Assembly (NCBI RefSeq): GCF_011058255.1
Contig: NZ_JAALFH010000052.1
Location: 62,001-126,000 of the forward strand
Source of the DNA: Thioalkalivibrio sp. XN8
GTDB lineage: Bacteria; Pseudomonadota; Gammaproteobacteria; Steroidobacterales; XN24
Reading direction: 5' to 3'
Length of the DNA: 64,000 bases
Shown here: one piece after another, positions 8,278 through 17,404 of the stretch
How the letters are laid out: every line of letters starts with the position of its first letter
Position numbering within the stretch: position 1 is the first letter of the stretch
Notes under the pieces: model-generated
Database searches by the model: none
Told to the model about the DNA's origin: nothing
The model's input: the letters and a program-made list of their open reading frames with translations, nothing else
Position numbers and translations under genes: made by a program

Positions 8278-9206
8278 ATCCAGCGCGTGTCGCCGGTCAC
8301 GGCGATCGACAGCCATGCATCTTCGAGCGGCTTGTCGAGCGCGCGCCAGATGCGCTCGCGCAGGGTGTCCTGTTGCGCCACGGTCTGGAGCGCAAAAGCG
8401 GGGCCGACCACGATGTCGATCTCGATGAAGTGGCGGCGCCCCCGTTTCACCACCCGAGGCACGTACCGGACGATGTCGTGCTCGCTCGTGATCTCCGCCA
8501 TGACCGCCTCCACGCGGCGCGTCACCTCGTCGTCGTCCCGCGTCATCAGCAGCACCTCCCGGAGATTGCGCCGCAGCACGCCGAGCGGCACCGGCAGCGC
8601 GATCAGCGCGAGCAGGGAAACCATCACCGGGTCCGCGTATTGGGCCCACACGCCATGCCTGGGCTCGCGCAGCAGGGGCAGGGCCGCAAAGGCGACCAGC
8701 GTGACCATGCTGAAGCCGAAATCGATGAGCCATTCCCTGGCGTCGTCCCTGATGAACTGGGAATCCACTTTGCGCGCCACCGTCATCTGGTACAGCCACA
8801 TGCCGAGGCAGATCGCCCCGCTCACCGCGCCGAACAGCATGACCTCGGCCGGGTCGACGGCGCGCCCGCCGGCCCGGATCCCCTCAATGCCATTGATGAA
8901 GGCGTAGATGCACACGACCAGCACCATGAACCCGTTGACGCTGAGCACCAGCGGCTCGATGTGGGAATAGCCGAAGGGAAAGCGCCGATCTTCCGGGCGG
9001 ACCACGAGCCGGGCGGCGAGCAGGCTCAACCCGGCGCCGATGAGGCTGAACAGTGAGAACACCCCGTTCAGGATGACGACCTCGGAGTCGATCCACAGGC
9101 CATAGCCGACGCTGCCGACCGCGATGGCGAGCACCGCGCCGATGGACCACTGCAGGGTCCGTTGCTCGAGCCGGTTCGCTGCAGCACGCGATAGCATTGC
9201 ATTCAT
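8274..9206 (-). CDS. Cation diffusion facilitator-like transporter with altered metal site
   Basis: The 310-residue protein has six helices and a C-terminal cytoplasmic domain of about 90 residues, as in CDF metal exporters. FPFGYSHIEPL (about 77-87) matches the family's FGHxRxE-type block after TM2. The transport site is odd: TM2 (about 42-60, VVILNGVFSLFSLIGAG) has neither the Asp nor the His of the usual D/H-xxx-D motif, and TM5 has E158-xxx-D162 where H-xxx-D is usual. It may transport a different ion or act without the classical site. The gene lies 10 bases downstream of the SLC13-like gene on the same strand. Confidence 0.75.
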   Translation of the reverse strand: MNAMLSRAAANRLEQRTLQWSIGAVLAIAVGSVGYGLWIDSEVVILNGVFSLFSLIGAGLSLLAARLVVRPEDRRFPFGYSHIEPLVLSVNGFMVLVVCIYAFINGIEGIRAGGRAVDPAEVMLFGAVSGAICLGMWLYQMTVARKVDSQFIRDDAREWLIDFGFSMVTLVAFAALPLLREPRHGVWAQYADPVMVSLLALIALPVPLGVLRRNLREVLLMTRDDDEVTRRVEAVMAEITSEHDIVRYVPRVVKRGRRHFIEIDIVVGPAFALQTVAQQDTLRERIWRALDKPLEDAWLSIAVTGDTRWI

Positions 9207-9216
9207 CCGAGGGTGA

Positions 9217-11040
9217 TCAGAGCGGCAGCAGCAGCGGCACCAGCAGCACGCTGGCGACGAGCACCACCAGGGCGAAAGGCACGCCGATACGGAGGAAGTC
9301 GGCGAAGCGGTAACCGCCGGGGCCGACCACCAGCGTGTTCACGGGGGAGGACACGGGCGTCATGAAGGCGGTGGAGGCCGCGAGCGCCACGATCATGGCG
9401 AAGGGCAGGGGCGAGGCCTCGAGATACTTCGCCACCGCGATGGCAACGGGGGCCATGAGGATGGCGGTCGCGGTATTGGAGATGAACATGCCGGTAAAGG
9501 CGGTGATGGCGAAGATCGCCGCCAGCACCAGGCGCGGGGACGCCTCGCCCACCACGGCAAGCAGGGCCTCTGCCGCCAGGTCCACGCCGCCGGTGCGCTC
9601 GAGCGCCAGCGAGAACGGCATCATGCCCACGATCAGCACCAGGCTCTTCCAGTTGATGGCGCGGTAGGCGCTGTTCATGTCGATGCAGCGGAACGCGCCG
9701 AGCAGCAGGCAGCCCAACAGGACCGCGTGCAGGTTGGGCAGCAGTCCGGAGACCATCAGCACGACCACCAGCGCCAGGATGGCCAGCGCCTGCGGCGCCC
9801 GGTCGTGGGCCGGCAGCACGTCGTCGAGCTCGGCCGGCAGGTTGAGCGGCACCAGCTCGTGCACGTCGTGCTGGAGGTTGCGGATGTCGCTCCAGAAGCC
9901 CGTCAGCAGCAAGGTGTCGCCGACGCGCAGCTTCTCCTCCAGCAGCCCTTCGCCGATCACCCGGTGGCCGCGGCGCAGCCCGATGGCGGTCAGGTCGAGG
10001 TCGCGATGGAGCCGCGTCTCCAGCACGGAGCGCCCGACGAAGCTCGACTCGGCCGGCACGATGGCCTCGATCATGCCGAGGTCCTGGGCCCGGTCGGTGA
10101 GGTAGAGATGGTTGGGGCAGAGCGGCAGCCGCTCCACGTGATACTCCTCGATCCACTGCTCGATCTGCATCTGCGGCGCGATGATGTCCAGCAGCAGGAT
10201 GTCGCCCGCCCGAATCCGTGTGGTCGGGGTCGGCCGCAGCAGGCGGCCGGAGGCGCGCTCAATGGCCAGCAGGTTGACGCCGGCGGCCCGCAGGTCGAGC
10301 GTCTCCTGGCTGTGGCCGACCACCGGCGAGTCCGGCCTGATCCGCACGCGGACTTCGCGCTCCGCCAGCGCGTAGCGCTCGATCCAGTCGCGAAAGCCCG
10401 GCCGGCGCGTCGCCTCCGCGCCATCCGCCTGCACCGCGGGCAGCCAGCGCCGCGCCAGCAGCATGTAGGCGATGCCGAGCACCAGCACCGTGATGCCGAT
10501 CGGGGTGATGGTGAAGAACTCGAAGCCCGGCTTGCCCTGGCGCAGCAGCTCCCCGTGGACGATCAGGTTCGGGGTGGTGGCGACCAGGGTCATCATGCCG
10601 CTGATCAGCGCCGCGACGCTCAGCGGCATCATCAGCCGCGCGGGCGCCGTGCCGGTGCTCTGGCAGATGCGCAGCACCACCGGGATGAAGATGGCGACGA
10701 TCGCGGTCGAGCTCATGATCGAGCCCACGATGCCGACCGTCGCCATCAGCAGCACCACCAGCCGCACGTCGCTGCCGCCGGAGGCGCGGCTGATCCAGTC
10801 GCCGAGGCGGCGCGCGATGCCGGTCCGCACCAGGCCTTCGCCGAGCACGAACAGCAGCGCGATCAGCACGATGTTCGGGTCCGAGAAGCCCGCGACGGCC
10901 TCGCCGATGGTGATCACGCCGGTGAAGGGGAGGGCCGCGATCATCAGCAGGGCGACCACGTCCATGCGGGGGCGGTTCAGCATGAACATCGCGACGGCCG
11001 ATGCCAGCAGGAGCAGGACGACGATCAGTTCCGGGCTCAT
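9217..11040 (-). CDS. SLC13/DASS-type transporter with two TrkA-C (RCK_C) domains
   Basis: The 607-residue inner-membrane protein has an N-terminal membrane half (about 1-200), a cytoplasmic insert (about 215-400) holding two RCK_C/TrkA-C domains (VRVRIRPDSPVVGHSQETL and AIVPAESSFVGRSVLETRL mark their starts), and a C-terminal membrane half (about 420-607). Transport signatures are MSSTAIVAIF in the first half and SNTATAILMAP in the second. This layout is common in bacterial sulfate/anion or Na+-coupled dicarboxylate-type carriers; the substrate is not clear. ATG 11040 was preferred to the in-frame TTG just before it. The CDF-like gene follows closely. Confidence 0.85.
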   Translation of the reverse strand: MSPELIVVLLLLASAVAMFMLNRPRMDVVALLMIAALPFTGVITIGEAVAGFSDPNIVLIALLFVLGEGLVRTGIARRLGDWISRASGGSDVRLVVLLMATVGIVGSIMSSTAIVAIFIPVVLRICQSTGTAPARLMMPLSVAALISGMMTLVATTPNLIVHGELLRQGKPGFEFFTITPIGITVLVLGIAYMLLARRWLPAVQADGAEATRRPGFRDWIERYALAEREVRVRIRPDSPVVGHSQETLDLRAAGVNLLAIERASGRLLRPTPTTRIRAGDILLLDIIAPQMQIEQWIEEYHVERLPLCPNHLYLTDRAQDLGMIEAIVPAESSFVGRSVLETRLHRDLDLTAIGLRRGHRVIGEGLLEEKLRVGDTLLLTGFWSDIRNLQHDVHELVPLNLPAELDDVLPAHDRAPQALAILALVVVLMVSGLLPNLHAVLLGCLLLGAFRCIDMNSAYRAINWKSLVLIVGMMPFSLALERTGGVDLAAEALLAVVGEASPRLVLAAIFAITAFTGMFISNTATAILMAPVAIAVAKYLEASPLPFAMIVALAASTAFMTPVSSPVNTLVVGPGGYRFADFLRIGVPFALVVLVASVLLVPLLLPL

Positions 11041-11055
11041 CAACAGGTACTCGGG

Positions 11056-14000
11056 TCAGTCGCGCTCGAAAGTGTAAAACAAGTCGCCGGCATGCTCGTC
11101 GCCCGAGATGGTCTCGAGCGACAGCCGCTGGTTCACTTGCAGGCGGAGGCGCAGCGTGTTGACCGTGTCGAACAGGCCGATGCCGTAGCCGACGTAGAGC
11201 CCGCCGCCGAGGTAGCGGCTCACCACCAGGGAAGTGCCCTCGCTCTCGGCGGCGAGGGCGACGTCGGCGAAGCCGAGCCGCTGGCCGAGGTCCTTGGCGA
11301 TCAGGTTGCCGCCCGACAGCGCGAGGGAGTTCGCCGCCTGGTTCACGACGCGCTGCTCGCCCGAGCGCAGGTCGGCCAGGCTCCGGCCCAGCGTGAGGTA
11401 GGCCAGCGCCTCGGCCTGCGGCATCGGTGGCTCCGAGTACACCGAGATCTCCGGCTGCTGCAGCGTGCCGCGCACCAGCGCGCCCGCCGTGACCTCCTCC
11501 AGCCGGCGCACGGCCCGGATCTCGAGCCCGGGGTTGTCGAGCGGCCCCCCGGTGTAGATCAGGCGACCCTGCTCGATCTCCAGCCGCTGGCCGAACGCGC
11601 CGAAGGTGCCGTCCACCACGCGCAGTTCGCCGCGGCCCCAGGGCAGCGCGTCCGGCTGGATCACGGTCAGGAGGCTGCCCTCGACCCCGCCCCTGAGGCC
11701 GGCGGCGTCGAGCTGGACGTCCGGCCCCACGGTGACGCGGACCCGGCTGGTGACCCGGAGGCCCTGCGACTCGGCCGGCACGTAGGCGCCGACCAGGACT
11801 TCGTCGGGACTCGCGGAGACGGTGGTCGCCCCGCCGAGCTCCGTGATGCGGGCGAAGGGAATCGCGACCTCGCCGCTGATCTCGAGCGCCCGGCCGGTGT
11901 AGCTGAATTCGAGGTCGGGGCTGGCCGCGACGCGGGCTTCCGCCAGGTTCACCAGCAGCAACTGTTCCCCGGACAGGGTGGCGCGGCCCGCCACGCCCTC
12001 GGCCGCCAGGTCGAAGCGGCCCTCGGTCCGGAACAGGCCTGCGCCGGAGCGGCCGGTGATCGTGAAGCCCAGCTCCCGCCCGGCCAGCGTGACCAGCGCC
12101 TCGAGCTGGTCGGGCCGCAGCCCGAGCCGCGGCATGTTGACCGAGCCGTCCCGCAGCGCGAGTTCTGCCTCGAGCGACGGGGCACCGAGGGTGCCCCCGA
12201 TGGTGGCCCGCAGCGTGGTGTCGCCCTTCAGCTCGGCCAGTTCCGGCACCAGGGCCGGCAGCAGGTGAACCTGGCCCAGGGTTGCCTCGATGCGGCCGGC
12301 GATGGGCAGGTCCGGCCGGTTCCAGCCCAGCGCCAGGCGCCCGTCCACGTGGTCGGCATCGGCCAGCGCCAGGCTCAGCTCGGCGCGCGCCGCATCCCCG
12401 TCGCCGGTGAGCTCCAGCAGGCCGCGCGCCCAGGACAGCAGCGCCTTGTCCTCCTCGTCGGCGAGCCGCAGTTCGCCCGCGGTCAGCTCCACCCGGCCGG
12501 CGAGGGCCTGGAACCGCTCGCCGTCCGCCTGGATGTCCACGTCCCCGCTCAGCACCCCGGTCGCGCGCAGGCCGGGGGTGAAGCGCTGGCTGAGCGGCGC
12601 CAGGTCCAGCCGCGCCAGCGTCGCGCTGCCGCGCAGCGGGCCGCTGCGGCGCCAGTCGCCCTCCAGGCACAGCAGCCCGAAGCTCCCGTCCATGCAGGCC
12701 TCGCCGAGCGACACGACCTCGCTGTCCACCGCCAGGCGCGCCGGCGCCTGCAGCGACCAGGCCGGCTCCCCCGCGGCGCTGAAAACGACGTCGGTCAGCA
12801 GCGCGTTCCAGCGGCGGTCGGCGAACGCGCCTTCCAGGGTCAGCAGGAAGGCCTGGTCGAGCCCCGGCCGGTCGAGCTCCAGCCGCGCGCGATGCGCCTG
12901 CGCTGACCCCGCCACCGCCAGCTCCAGTGCCTGCACCCGCTGCGACTGCCAGCGCAGGTCCCGGCCGGCGGCCTCGAGCTCGAGCGTCGGCGCCTGCCGC
13001 GTGCCGGCGAGCCGGGCTGAGGCGCGCAACGCGCCCGCGGCGTCGGGATGCAGCGTCGCCAGCGCGGGCACGTCGAGCGCCGCCGTCAGCGCCACGGCTG
13101 CCGGGTCGAGGCGCCCGCTGGCATTCAGCGAGGCGCCCCCGGCCGAGATGCGCGCCTGGCGCAGCACGTACTGGTCGGCGCCGACGTTCAGGTCGGCCTC
13201 GCCCGACAGCGGCACCGAGCGCAGCTCGCCGCGCAGCGCCTGCAAGCGGATGTCCAGGCCGCTCGCCGCGGACGGCAGGCCGCTGAGCCGCACCGACCCG
13301 GCCAGCCGGCCGGGCCATTCCGGCCAGAACGTCGCAGGGTCCAGGCCGGAGAAATCGAGCGCCAGGGTCGCCGCGTCGGCCGCGACGGTCCCGCTGCCCC
13401 CCAGGCGCATGCCGTCCTCGCGCGTGAGCTCGAGGCTGTCCAGCCGCACGACATCGTCCACCCAGCCGGCCCGGGCCGCGATGCCGGTGGGGCCGGGCAG
13501 GTAGCGCGGCAGCTCGACATCGCCGGCGACCGAGCTGTCCTCGAGGTCGCCCTCGACGCGCAGGCGCGCGGCCAGCCCCGCGATCGCCTCGGGCCACAGC
13601 TCGCCGCCCGGCGGCAGCGGCTCGACCACCAGGTCGACCGCCCATGACGGCGGTCCCGGCAGTCCGCGCACGATGCCGTCCAGCCGGGCGGCCAGCGGTG
13701 CGGAGAGGTCCTGCGACACCGCCAGCTCGGCCAGCGGCCCACGGGCCCGCGTGTGCCCGGCGAGCTCTTCGCCGGCCAGCGGCAGCTGCCAGCGCAGGTC
13801 GATATCCCATGCCTCCGCCGGGTCGAGCGAGAGCTGCGCGTTGCCGGCGGCCCGGCCCCGGCTGCTCGCCAGCTCGAGGCCTTGCAGCACGAGCCGGCGC
13901 CCGGCGGCCCGGCCGGACACCTCGAGATCCACGTCGGTCACGACCGGCGCGTCGTCGCCGGCGCGCAGCGCGCCGCCAGTGACGGCCAGCCGCTCGACGA

Positions 14001-14391
14001 TGACCTCGAACGGCAACGAGAACGGCGAGCCGGCGCCGGCCGTCGCCGCCGCGCCCGGCGCCGGCTCGCGGAGCTCGATCTCCGGCCGGGCGAGCCGCAG
14101 GTCCGTGGCGTGGAACGTTCCCCCGAGCAAGGCGCGTGGCCGCCAGTCCAGCTCCAGGCCGGCCAGCTCCGCGCGGAAGCCCGGCGTGTCGATCTCCAGG
14201 CGTCCCAGGCTGACGGGGCCGACCAGGCGACCCTCGATCTCGCCGGGGTCCAGGGTCACCGGCAGCCGCGGCAGCGCCAGCCCCGCCAGGAAACGCAGGC
14301 CGCTCGTGGTGCCGCCCAGCCAGCCGACGGCGCCGGCCAGCGCGATGACCAGCAGCAGCAACAGCAGGGCGGCAAGCTTGCGGTACTTCAC
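11056..14391 (-). CDS. tamB: Translocation and assembly module subunit TamB
   Basis: The 1111-residue protein has one N-terminal anchor helix (about 5-25, LAALLLLLLVIALAGAVGWL). A very long run of beta-rich repeats follows, and the C-terminal DUF490/TamB domain (about 760-1111) ends in the beta-signal-like LFYTFERD. The GTG start at 14391 overlaps the tamA stop in a GTGA quadruplet, a typical translational coupling. TamB spans the periplasm and works with TamA in the outer membrane, in outer-membrane protein assembly and anterograde phospholipid transport. It is slightly shorter than E. coli TamB (about 1259). Identification rests on the fold pattern plus the tamA neighbour. Confidence 0.9.
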   Translation of the reverse strand: MKYRKLAALLLLLLVIALAGAVGWLGGTTSGLRFLAGLALPRLPVTLDPGEIEGRLVGPVSLGRLEIDTPGFRAELAGLELDWRPRALLGGTFHATDLRLARPEIELREPAPGAAATAGAGSPFSLPFEVIVERLAVTGGALRAGDDAPVVTDVDLEVSGRAAGRRLVLQGLELASSRGRAAGNAQLSLDPAEAWDIDLRWQLPLAGEELAGHTRARGPLAELAVSQDLSAPLAARLDGIVRGLPGPPSWAVDLVVEPLPPGGELWPEAIAGLAARLRVEGDLEDSSVAGDVELPRYLPGPTGIAARAGWVDDVVRLDSLELTREDGMRLGGSGTVAADAATLALDFSGLDPATFWPEWPGRLAGSVRLSGLPSAASGLDIRLQALRGELRSVPLSGEADLNVGADQYVLRQARISAGGASLNASGRLDPAAVALTAALDVPALATLHPDAAGALRASARLAGTRQAPTLELEAAGRDLRWQSQRVQALELAVAGSAQAHRARLELDRPGLDQAFLLTLEGAFADRRWNALLTDVVFSAAGEPAWSLQAPARLAVDSEVVSLGEACMDGSFGLLCLEGDWRRSGPLRGSATLARLDLAPLSQRFTPGLRATGVLSGDVDIQADGERFQALAGRVELTAGELRLADEEDKALLSWARGLLELTGDGDAARAELSLALADADHVDGRLALGWNRPDLPIAGRIEATLGQVHLLPALVPELAELKGDTTLRATIGGTLGAPSLEAELALRDGSVNMPRLGLRPDQLEALVTLAGRELGFTITGRSGAGLFRTEGRFDLAAEGVAGRATLSGEQLLLVNLAEARVAASPDLEFSYTGRALEISGEVAIPFARITELGGATTVSASPDEVLVGAYVPAESQGLRVTSRVRVTVGPDVQLDAAGLRGGVEGSLLTVIQPDALPWGRGELRVVDGTFGAFGQRLEIEQGRLIYTGGPLDNPGLEIRAVRRLEEVTAGALVRGTLQQPEISVYSEPPMPQAEALAYLTLGRSLADLRSGEQRVVNQAANSLALSGGNLIAKDLGQRLGFADVALAAESEGTSLVVSRYLGGGLYVGYGIGLFDTVNTLRLRLQVNQRLSLETISGDEHAGDLFYTFERD

Positions 14392-16151
14392 AGGTCGGGC
14401 CTGATGGACAGGTAGAAACGCCAGTCGAGGCTCTCGGTGACCGAGCGCGCGGCGCCGATGCGCACCGTGCCCACGGGCGTGAGGATGTTGACGGCGGCCC
14501 CGACGGCGACCTCGACGTCGAGCTCGAAAGTGTCGAGCGCGTTGCCGGCGTCGACGAAGGCGGCGAGCGCCAGGCGGTTCCACACGCGCCGTTCCGCCTC
14601 GAGGCTGCCGAAGACCAGGTGGCGGCCGCCGATGACGTTGCCGTTCGCGTCCCGCGGCCCCAGCGTGTTCAGGTCGTAGCCGCGCACGCTCATATCGCCG
14701 CCGGCAAAGAAGCGCTGCGAGGCGGGCAGGGCGCCGAAATCGTCCACCAGCCCGATGCCGACGCTGCTGCGCCCGAAGAAGCGCCAGTCCTGGCCCAGCG
14801 ACCGCACCAGGTTGGCGTCCGCTTCGAAGCGCAGGAAATTCGTGCCCGCGCCGAGCGCCTCGTGCGAGCCGCGCAGGTCGCCGCGCAGGCGGAAGCCGCG
14901 CCGGGTGACCAGGACGTCGTCCGCCACGAGCCGCTCCACGCTCACGCCCGGCAGCACCAGCAGGTCCTCCAACTCCGGCTCGCCGGGCACGCGCGTCCGC
15001 TCTTCCAGCAGGTCGGTGTAGAGGATGCGCTGCCAGCCGCTGCGCAGCCGCGTCACCTGGGACACGCCGAGCTGCGCGCGCCGGCTTTCCAGGTCGCCGA
15101 GATCCTCGTAGGCCAGGCTGCCGCGGAACAGCAGCCGCTCATTGAGCGGGTCGTCGAGCGGGACCAGGTAGCGGGCGGACAGCTCGTTGAAATTCTGCGA
15201 CACCCGGAGCAGGGCGCTGGCGGAATGGCCCCGGTCATTGAGCCGGCGCCAGTCGATCCCCAGGGTGCCGCGGAAGCCCGTGTCGGTGGCGTAGCCGATG
15301 CCGGCGCGAATCCGCTGCCGTCGGGTGGGCGTCGTCTCGATGTTCACCGGCACGGTGAGGGTCGCCGGATCCGGCGTGCCGGCCTCGACCACGACGCTGG
15401 CGAAATACAGCGTGTCGGTCATCCGGTACTGCGCCTGCAGCAGGGCGTCGGCGTTGTAGTAGTCGCCCGCCGGGATGTTGACGATGCGGGCCACGAGATC
15501 CTCGTTCAGGATGTCCTGCCTGATCGTCACCTCGCCGAAGCGATAGCGCGGGCCGGTGTCGAGATGCAGCACGACCCGCGCCGCGGACTCGGCCACGTCG
15601 ACCTCGAGCCGGCGGACCTCGAACTGCGCCTCGAAGTAGCCGCGCATCGCGGCCACGCCCTGCAGGCTGTTGCGCAGCCGGTCGTGTTCCTGGTGCCGCA
15701 GCCGCCGGCCGACGCGCAGCGGGCTCTGCTCGATGACGCGCAGCAGCTGCTCGTCGCCGCTGCCCGCGCCGCTCAGCCGGACGTCGATCTCGCTCACGAT
15801 CACGGGGTCGCCGGGATCGATGTCGATGACGGCGAGCCACTGCTCGCCTTCCAGTTGCAGGCGGCTCTCGATGTGCGGACGGTAAAAGCCGAACGGGCGC
15901 ATCGCCTCGCGCGCCTCGCGCGGCACCCGGCCGTGCAGCCGGCGGACCGCGGCCGCCGACAGGTTCTCCCGGTCGGCCAGCCGCAGCAGCGTCAGGGAGC
16001 CGCGGATGTTGTCCTCGATCTCGCGGTCGACGCCGCTGATCTCGACCCGGATCGGGGCGCCGGCGGCGTGCGTCGGCGCCGGCAGGAGGGCGCAGCACGC
16101 CAGCAGCAGGACGAGGATGCCTCGTCCTGCTGTCGGCGCGCGACTAGTCAC
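14388..16151 (-). CDS. tamA: Outer-membrane assembly factor TamA (Omp85 family)
   Basis: The 587-residue protein (E. coli TamA has 577) carries a signal peptide ending near PAPTHA and three POTRA-like domains (about 32-260). The 16-strand Omp85 barrel contains the L6-loop-type motif FFAGGDMSVRGYDLNTLGP and ends in FYLSIRPDL. The GTG at 16151 was chosen because it gives a proper signal peptide; it overlaps the stop region of the upstream glycine-zipper gene by 8 bases, and tamB overlaps its own stop by 4. The three genes therefore look co-translated. No strong Shine-Dalgarno precedes the GTG, consistent with coupling. Confidence 0.9.
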   Translation of the reverse strand: MTSRAPTAGRGILVLLLACCALLPAPTHAAGAPIRVEISGVDREIEDNIRGSLTLLRLADRENLSAAAVRRLHGRVPREAREAMRPFGFYRPHIESRLQLEGEQWLAVIDIDPGDPVIVSEIDVRLSGAGSGDEQLLRVIEQSPLRVGRRLRHQEHDRLRNSLQGVAAMRGYFEAQFEVRRLEVDVAESAARVVLHLDTGPRYRFGEVTIRQDILNEDLVARIVNIPAGDYYNADALLQAQYRMTDTLYFASVVVEAGTPDPATLTVPVNIETTPTRRQRIRAGIGYATDTGFRGTLGIDWRRLNDRGHSASALLRVSQNFNELSARYLVPLDDPLNERLLFRGSLAYEDLGDLESRRAQLGVSQVTRLRSGWQRILYTDLLEERTRVPGEPELEDLLVLPGVSVERLVADDVLVTRRGFRLRGDLRGSHEALGAGTNFLRFEADANLVRSLGQDWRFFGRSSVGIGLVDDFGALPASQRFFAGGDMSVRGYDLNTLGPRDANGNVIGGRHLVFGSLEAERRVWNRLALAAFVDAGNALDTFELDVEVAVGAAVNILTPVGTVRIGAARSVTESLDWRFYLSIRPDL

Positions 16152-16731
16152 ACAACAGGCGAACCCGGCGCTCGGCCCGGTCGAACTCCTCGTCCGTGAC
16201 GGCGGCGAGCAGCTGCTCCTTGGCGGCGATGCAGGCATTCGCTGCGGCCTCGGCCTGGGCCGGCGCGGCGGCCGCGGCGGTCGCCGCGGCCAGGGCGGCT
16301 TCGCAGCGCTCGTCCGCCGCCAGGCGGATGTTGTTGAACTTGCCGCGTTCCACGGAGACGCAGTCGCCCGTGCGCAGCCCGGCCTGCTCGGTCACGATCC
16401 GGATGGTGTTGGTCCCACCGATCAGCACCGTGTATTCGAAGCCGGTCGAGGAGCCGGCGGCGGCGCCCACCCGGCCGCCGACCGCCGCGCCGCCGATGCC
16501 GCGCAGCGCGCGGTTGCTGCGCGACTGGCCGGAGCCGCTCGCTACGCCCGCGATGCCGCCGAGCAGCGCGCCGGCAGCCTGGGCATCCGGGTTCTGCAGC
16601 TCGACCTGGCGCACCGCGGTGATGCGGCCATAGCTGACCGTCGTGCTCTGGGCATGGACTTCGGTGGCCACGAGGGCGCAGGCCAGCGTCGCCACGGCGA
16701 CCAGGTGAACAGGCTTGAAGTTGAGGTTCAT
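16144..16731 (-). CDS. Glycine-zipper surface protein (SlyB-like)
   Basis: The 195-residue protein has a signal peptide cleaved after VHAQ. It carries YGRITAVRQVEL at the N-terminus of the mature part, as in SlyB/17-kDa antigen proteins, and a glycine zipper at about 53-92 (GALLGGIAGVASGSG, then GGAAVGGRVGAAAGSS). No lipobox cysteine is visible, so it is probably not lipidated, unlike SlyB. An Ala-rich, helical C-terminus with two cysteines (about 140-195) is not part of the usual family and may form a small bundle. GGGAG precedes the ATG. Its overlap with tamA suggests a role in outer-membrane maintenance (inference). Confidence 0.78.
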   Translation of the reverse strand: MNLNFKPVHLVAVATLACALVATEVHAQSTTVSYGRITAVRQVELQNPDAQAAGALLGGIAGVASGSGQSRSNRALRGIGGAAVGGRVGAAAGSSTGFEYTVLIGGTNTIRIVTEQAGLRTGDCVSVERGKFNNIRLAADERCEAALAAATAAAAAPAQAEAAANACIAAKEQLLAAVTDEEFDRAERRVRLLCD

Positions 16732-16763
16732 GGGTCTTTTCTCCCGTCAGAGGTAAGGATGAT

Positions 16764-17351
16764 TCAGAGGCTGGGGCCGAGCGGGAAGGTGCGGAACATC
16801 CGGTGCACGGCGTCGTCGAGCGCCGGGCCCAGGTCGTTCATCGTCCGCTGCATCAGCCGCTTGCTCGCCACGCCTTCCCAGACCAGCATGTTCAGCCGCC
16901 GGTCGATGACGTCCACGTTGAGCTGCCCCTCCGTGAACTGGTCGACCTCGATGCGCGAGTGGCTGGGCCACCGGGGGTGGCCGCGCCACGGGTCGTAGAA
17001 GCCGCGGCGGTGGTGCCAGTAGGTCGGGCCCACCCAGGGATCCGGCGTGGACCGGACCCGCAGTTGCTCCGCCACGTGGGCATGGAAGTTCACCAGCAGG
17101 TCCGCCTGGGCCGGGTCGGCCACGAACTGCAGGCCGCGGACTTCCAGTTCCCGGCGGGTCGAGAACACCAGCTGCTGCGAGACCAGCGTGTGGAAGCCGG
17201 CGCGGTCCGTGCTCAGCGGGGTCGCGAAGCTGAAGGTGCGATAGGCGCCGAAATCGACGCCCGGCGCCGACTCCGTTCTCACGGTCGGGGCCGACGCGCA
17301 GCCGGCCAGGACGAGGGCGGCCAGCAGGCCGAGCCATTTCATGGACTTCAT
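16764..17351 (-). CDS. DUF4136 lipoprotein
   Basis: The 195-residue protein starts with MKSMKWLGLLAALVLAGCASA, a clear lipobox LAGC. DFGAYRTFSFATPLS follows, the opening of the DUF4136 family, and then QADLLVNFHAHVAEQLRV. A His/Trp-rich loop (YWHHRRGFYDPWRG) lies in the middle, and the family-typical ending LVWEGVASKRL...DDAVHRMFRTFP closes it. The family consists of outer-membrane lipoproteins of unknown function. ATG 17351 was selected because CGGAGTAG lies just upstream; an earlier ATG at 17372 would only lengthen the n-region. It sits between two other minus-strand envelope genes. Confidence 0.82.
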   Translation of the reverse strand: MKSMKWLGLLAALVLAGCASAPTVRTESAPGVDFGAYRTFSFATPLSTDRAGFHTLVSQQLVFSTRRELEVRGLQFVADPAQADLLVNFHAHVAEQLRVRSTPDPWVGPTYWHHRRGFYDPWRGHPRWPSHSRIEVDQFTEGQLNVDVIDRRLNMLVWEGVASKRLMQRTMNDLGPALDDAVHRMFRTFPLGPSL

Positions 17352-17404
17352 CGCGCTACTCCGTGCAAACATACGAGGGTTCCTCCTGCCGGCCGGCAGC
17401 CGGC

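Noticed and set aside
9727-12906. 1059-codon open frame on the plus strand opposite the SLC13 and tamB genes
   Set aside because: Composition rich in Arg, Gly, Gln and Asp without family match; the minus-strand genes are secure.
14388-16151. The Omp85 protein as BamA
   Set aside because: Three POTRA-like domains, 587 residues and direct coupling to tamB fit TamA; BamA has five POTRA domains and about 800 residues.
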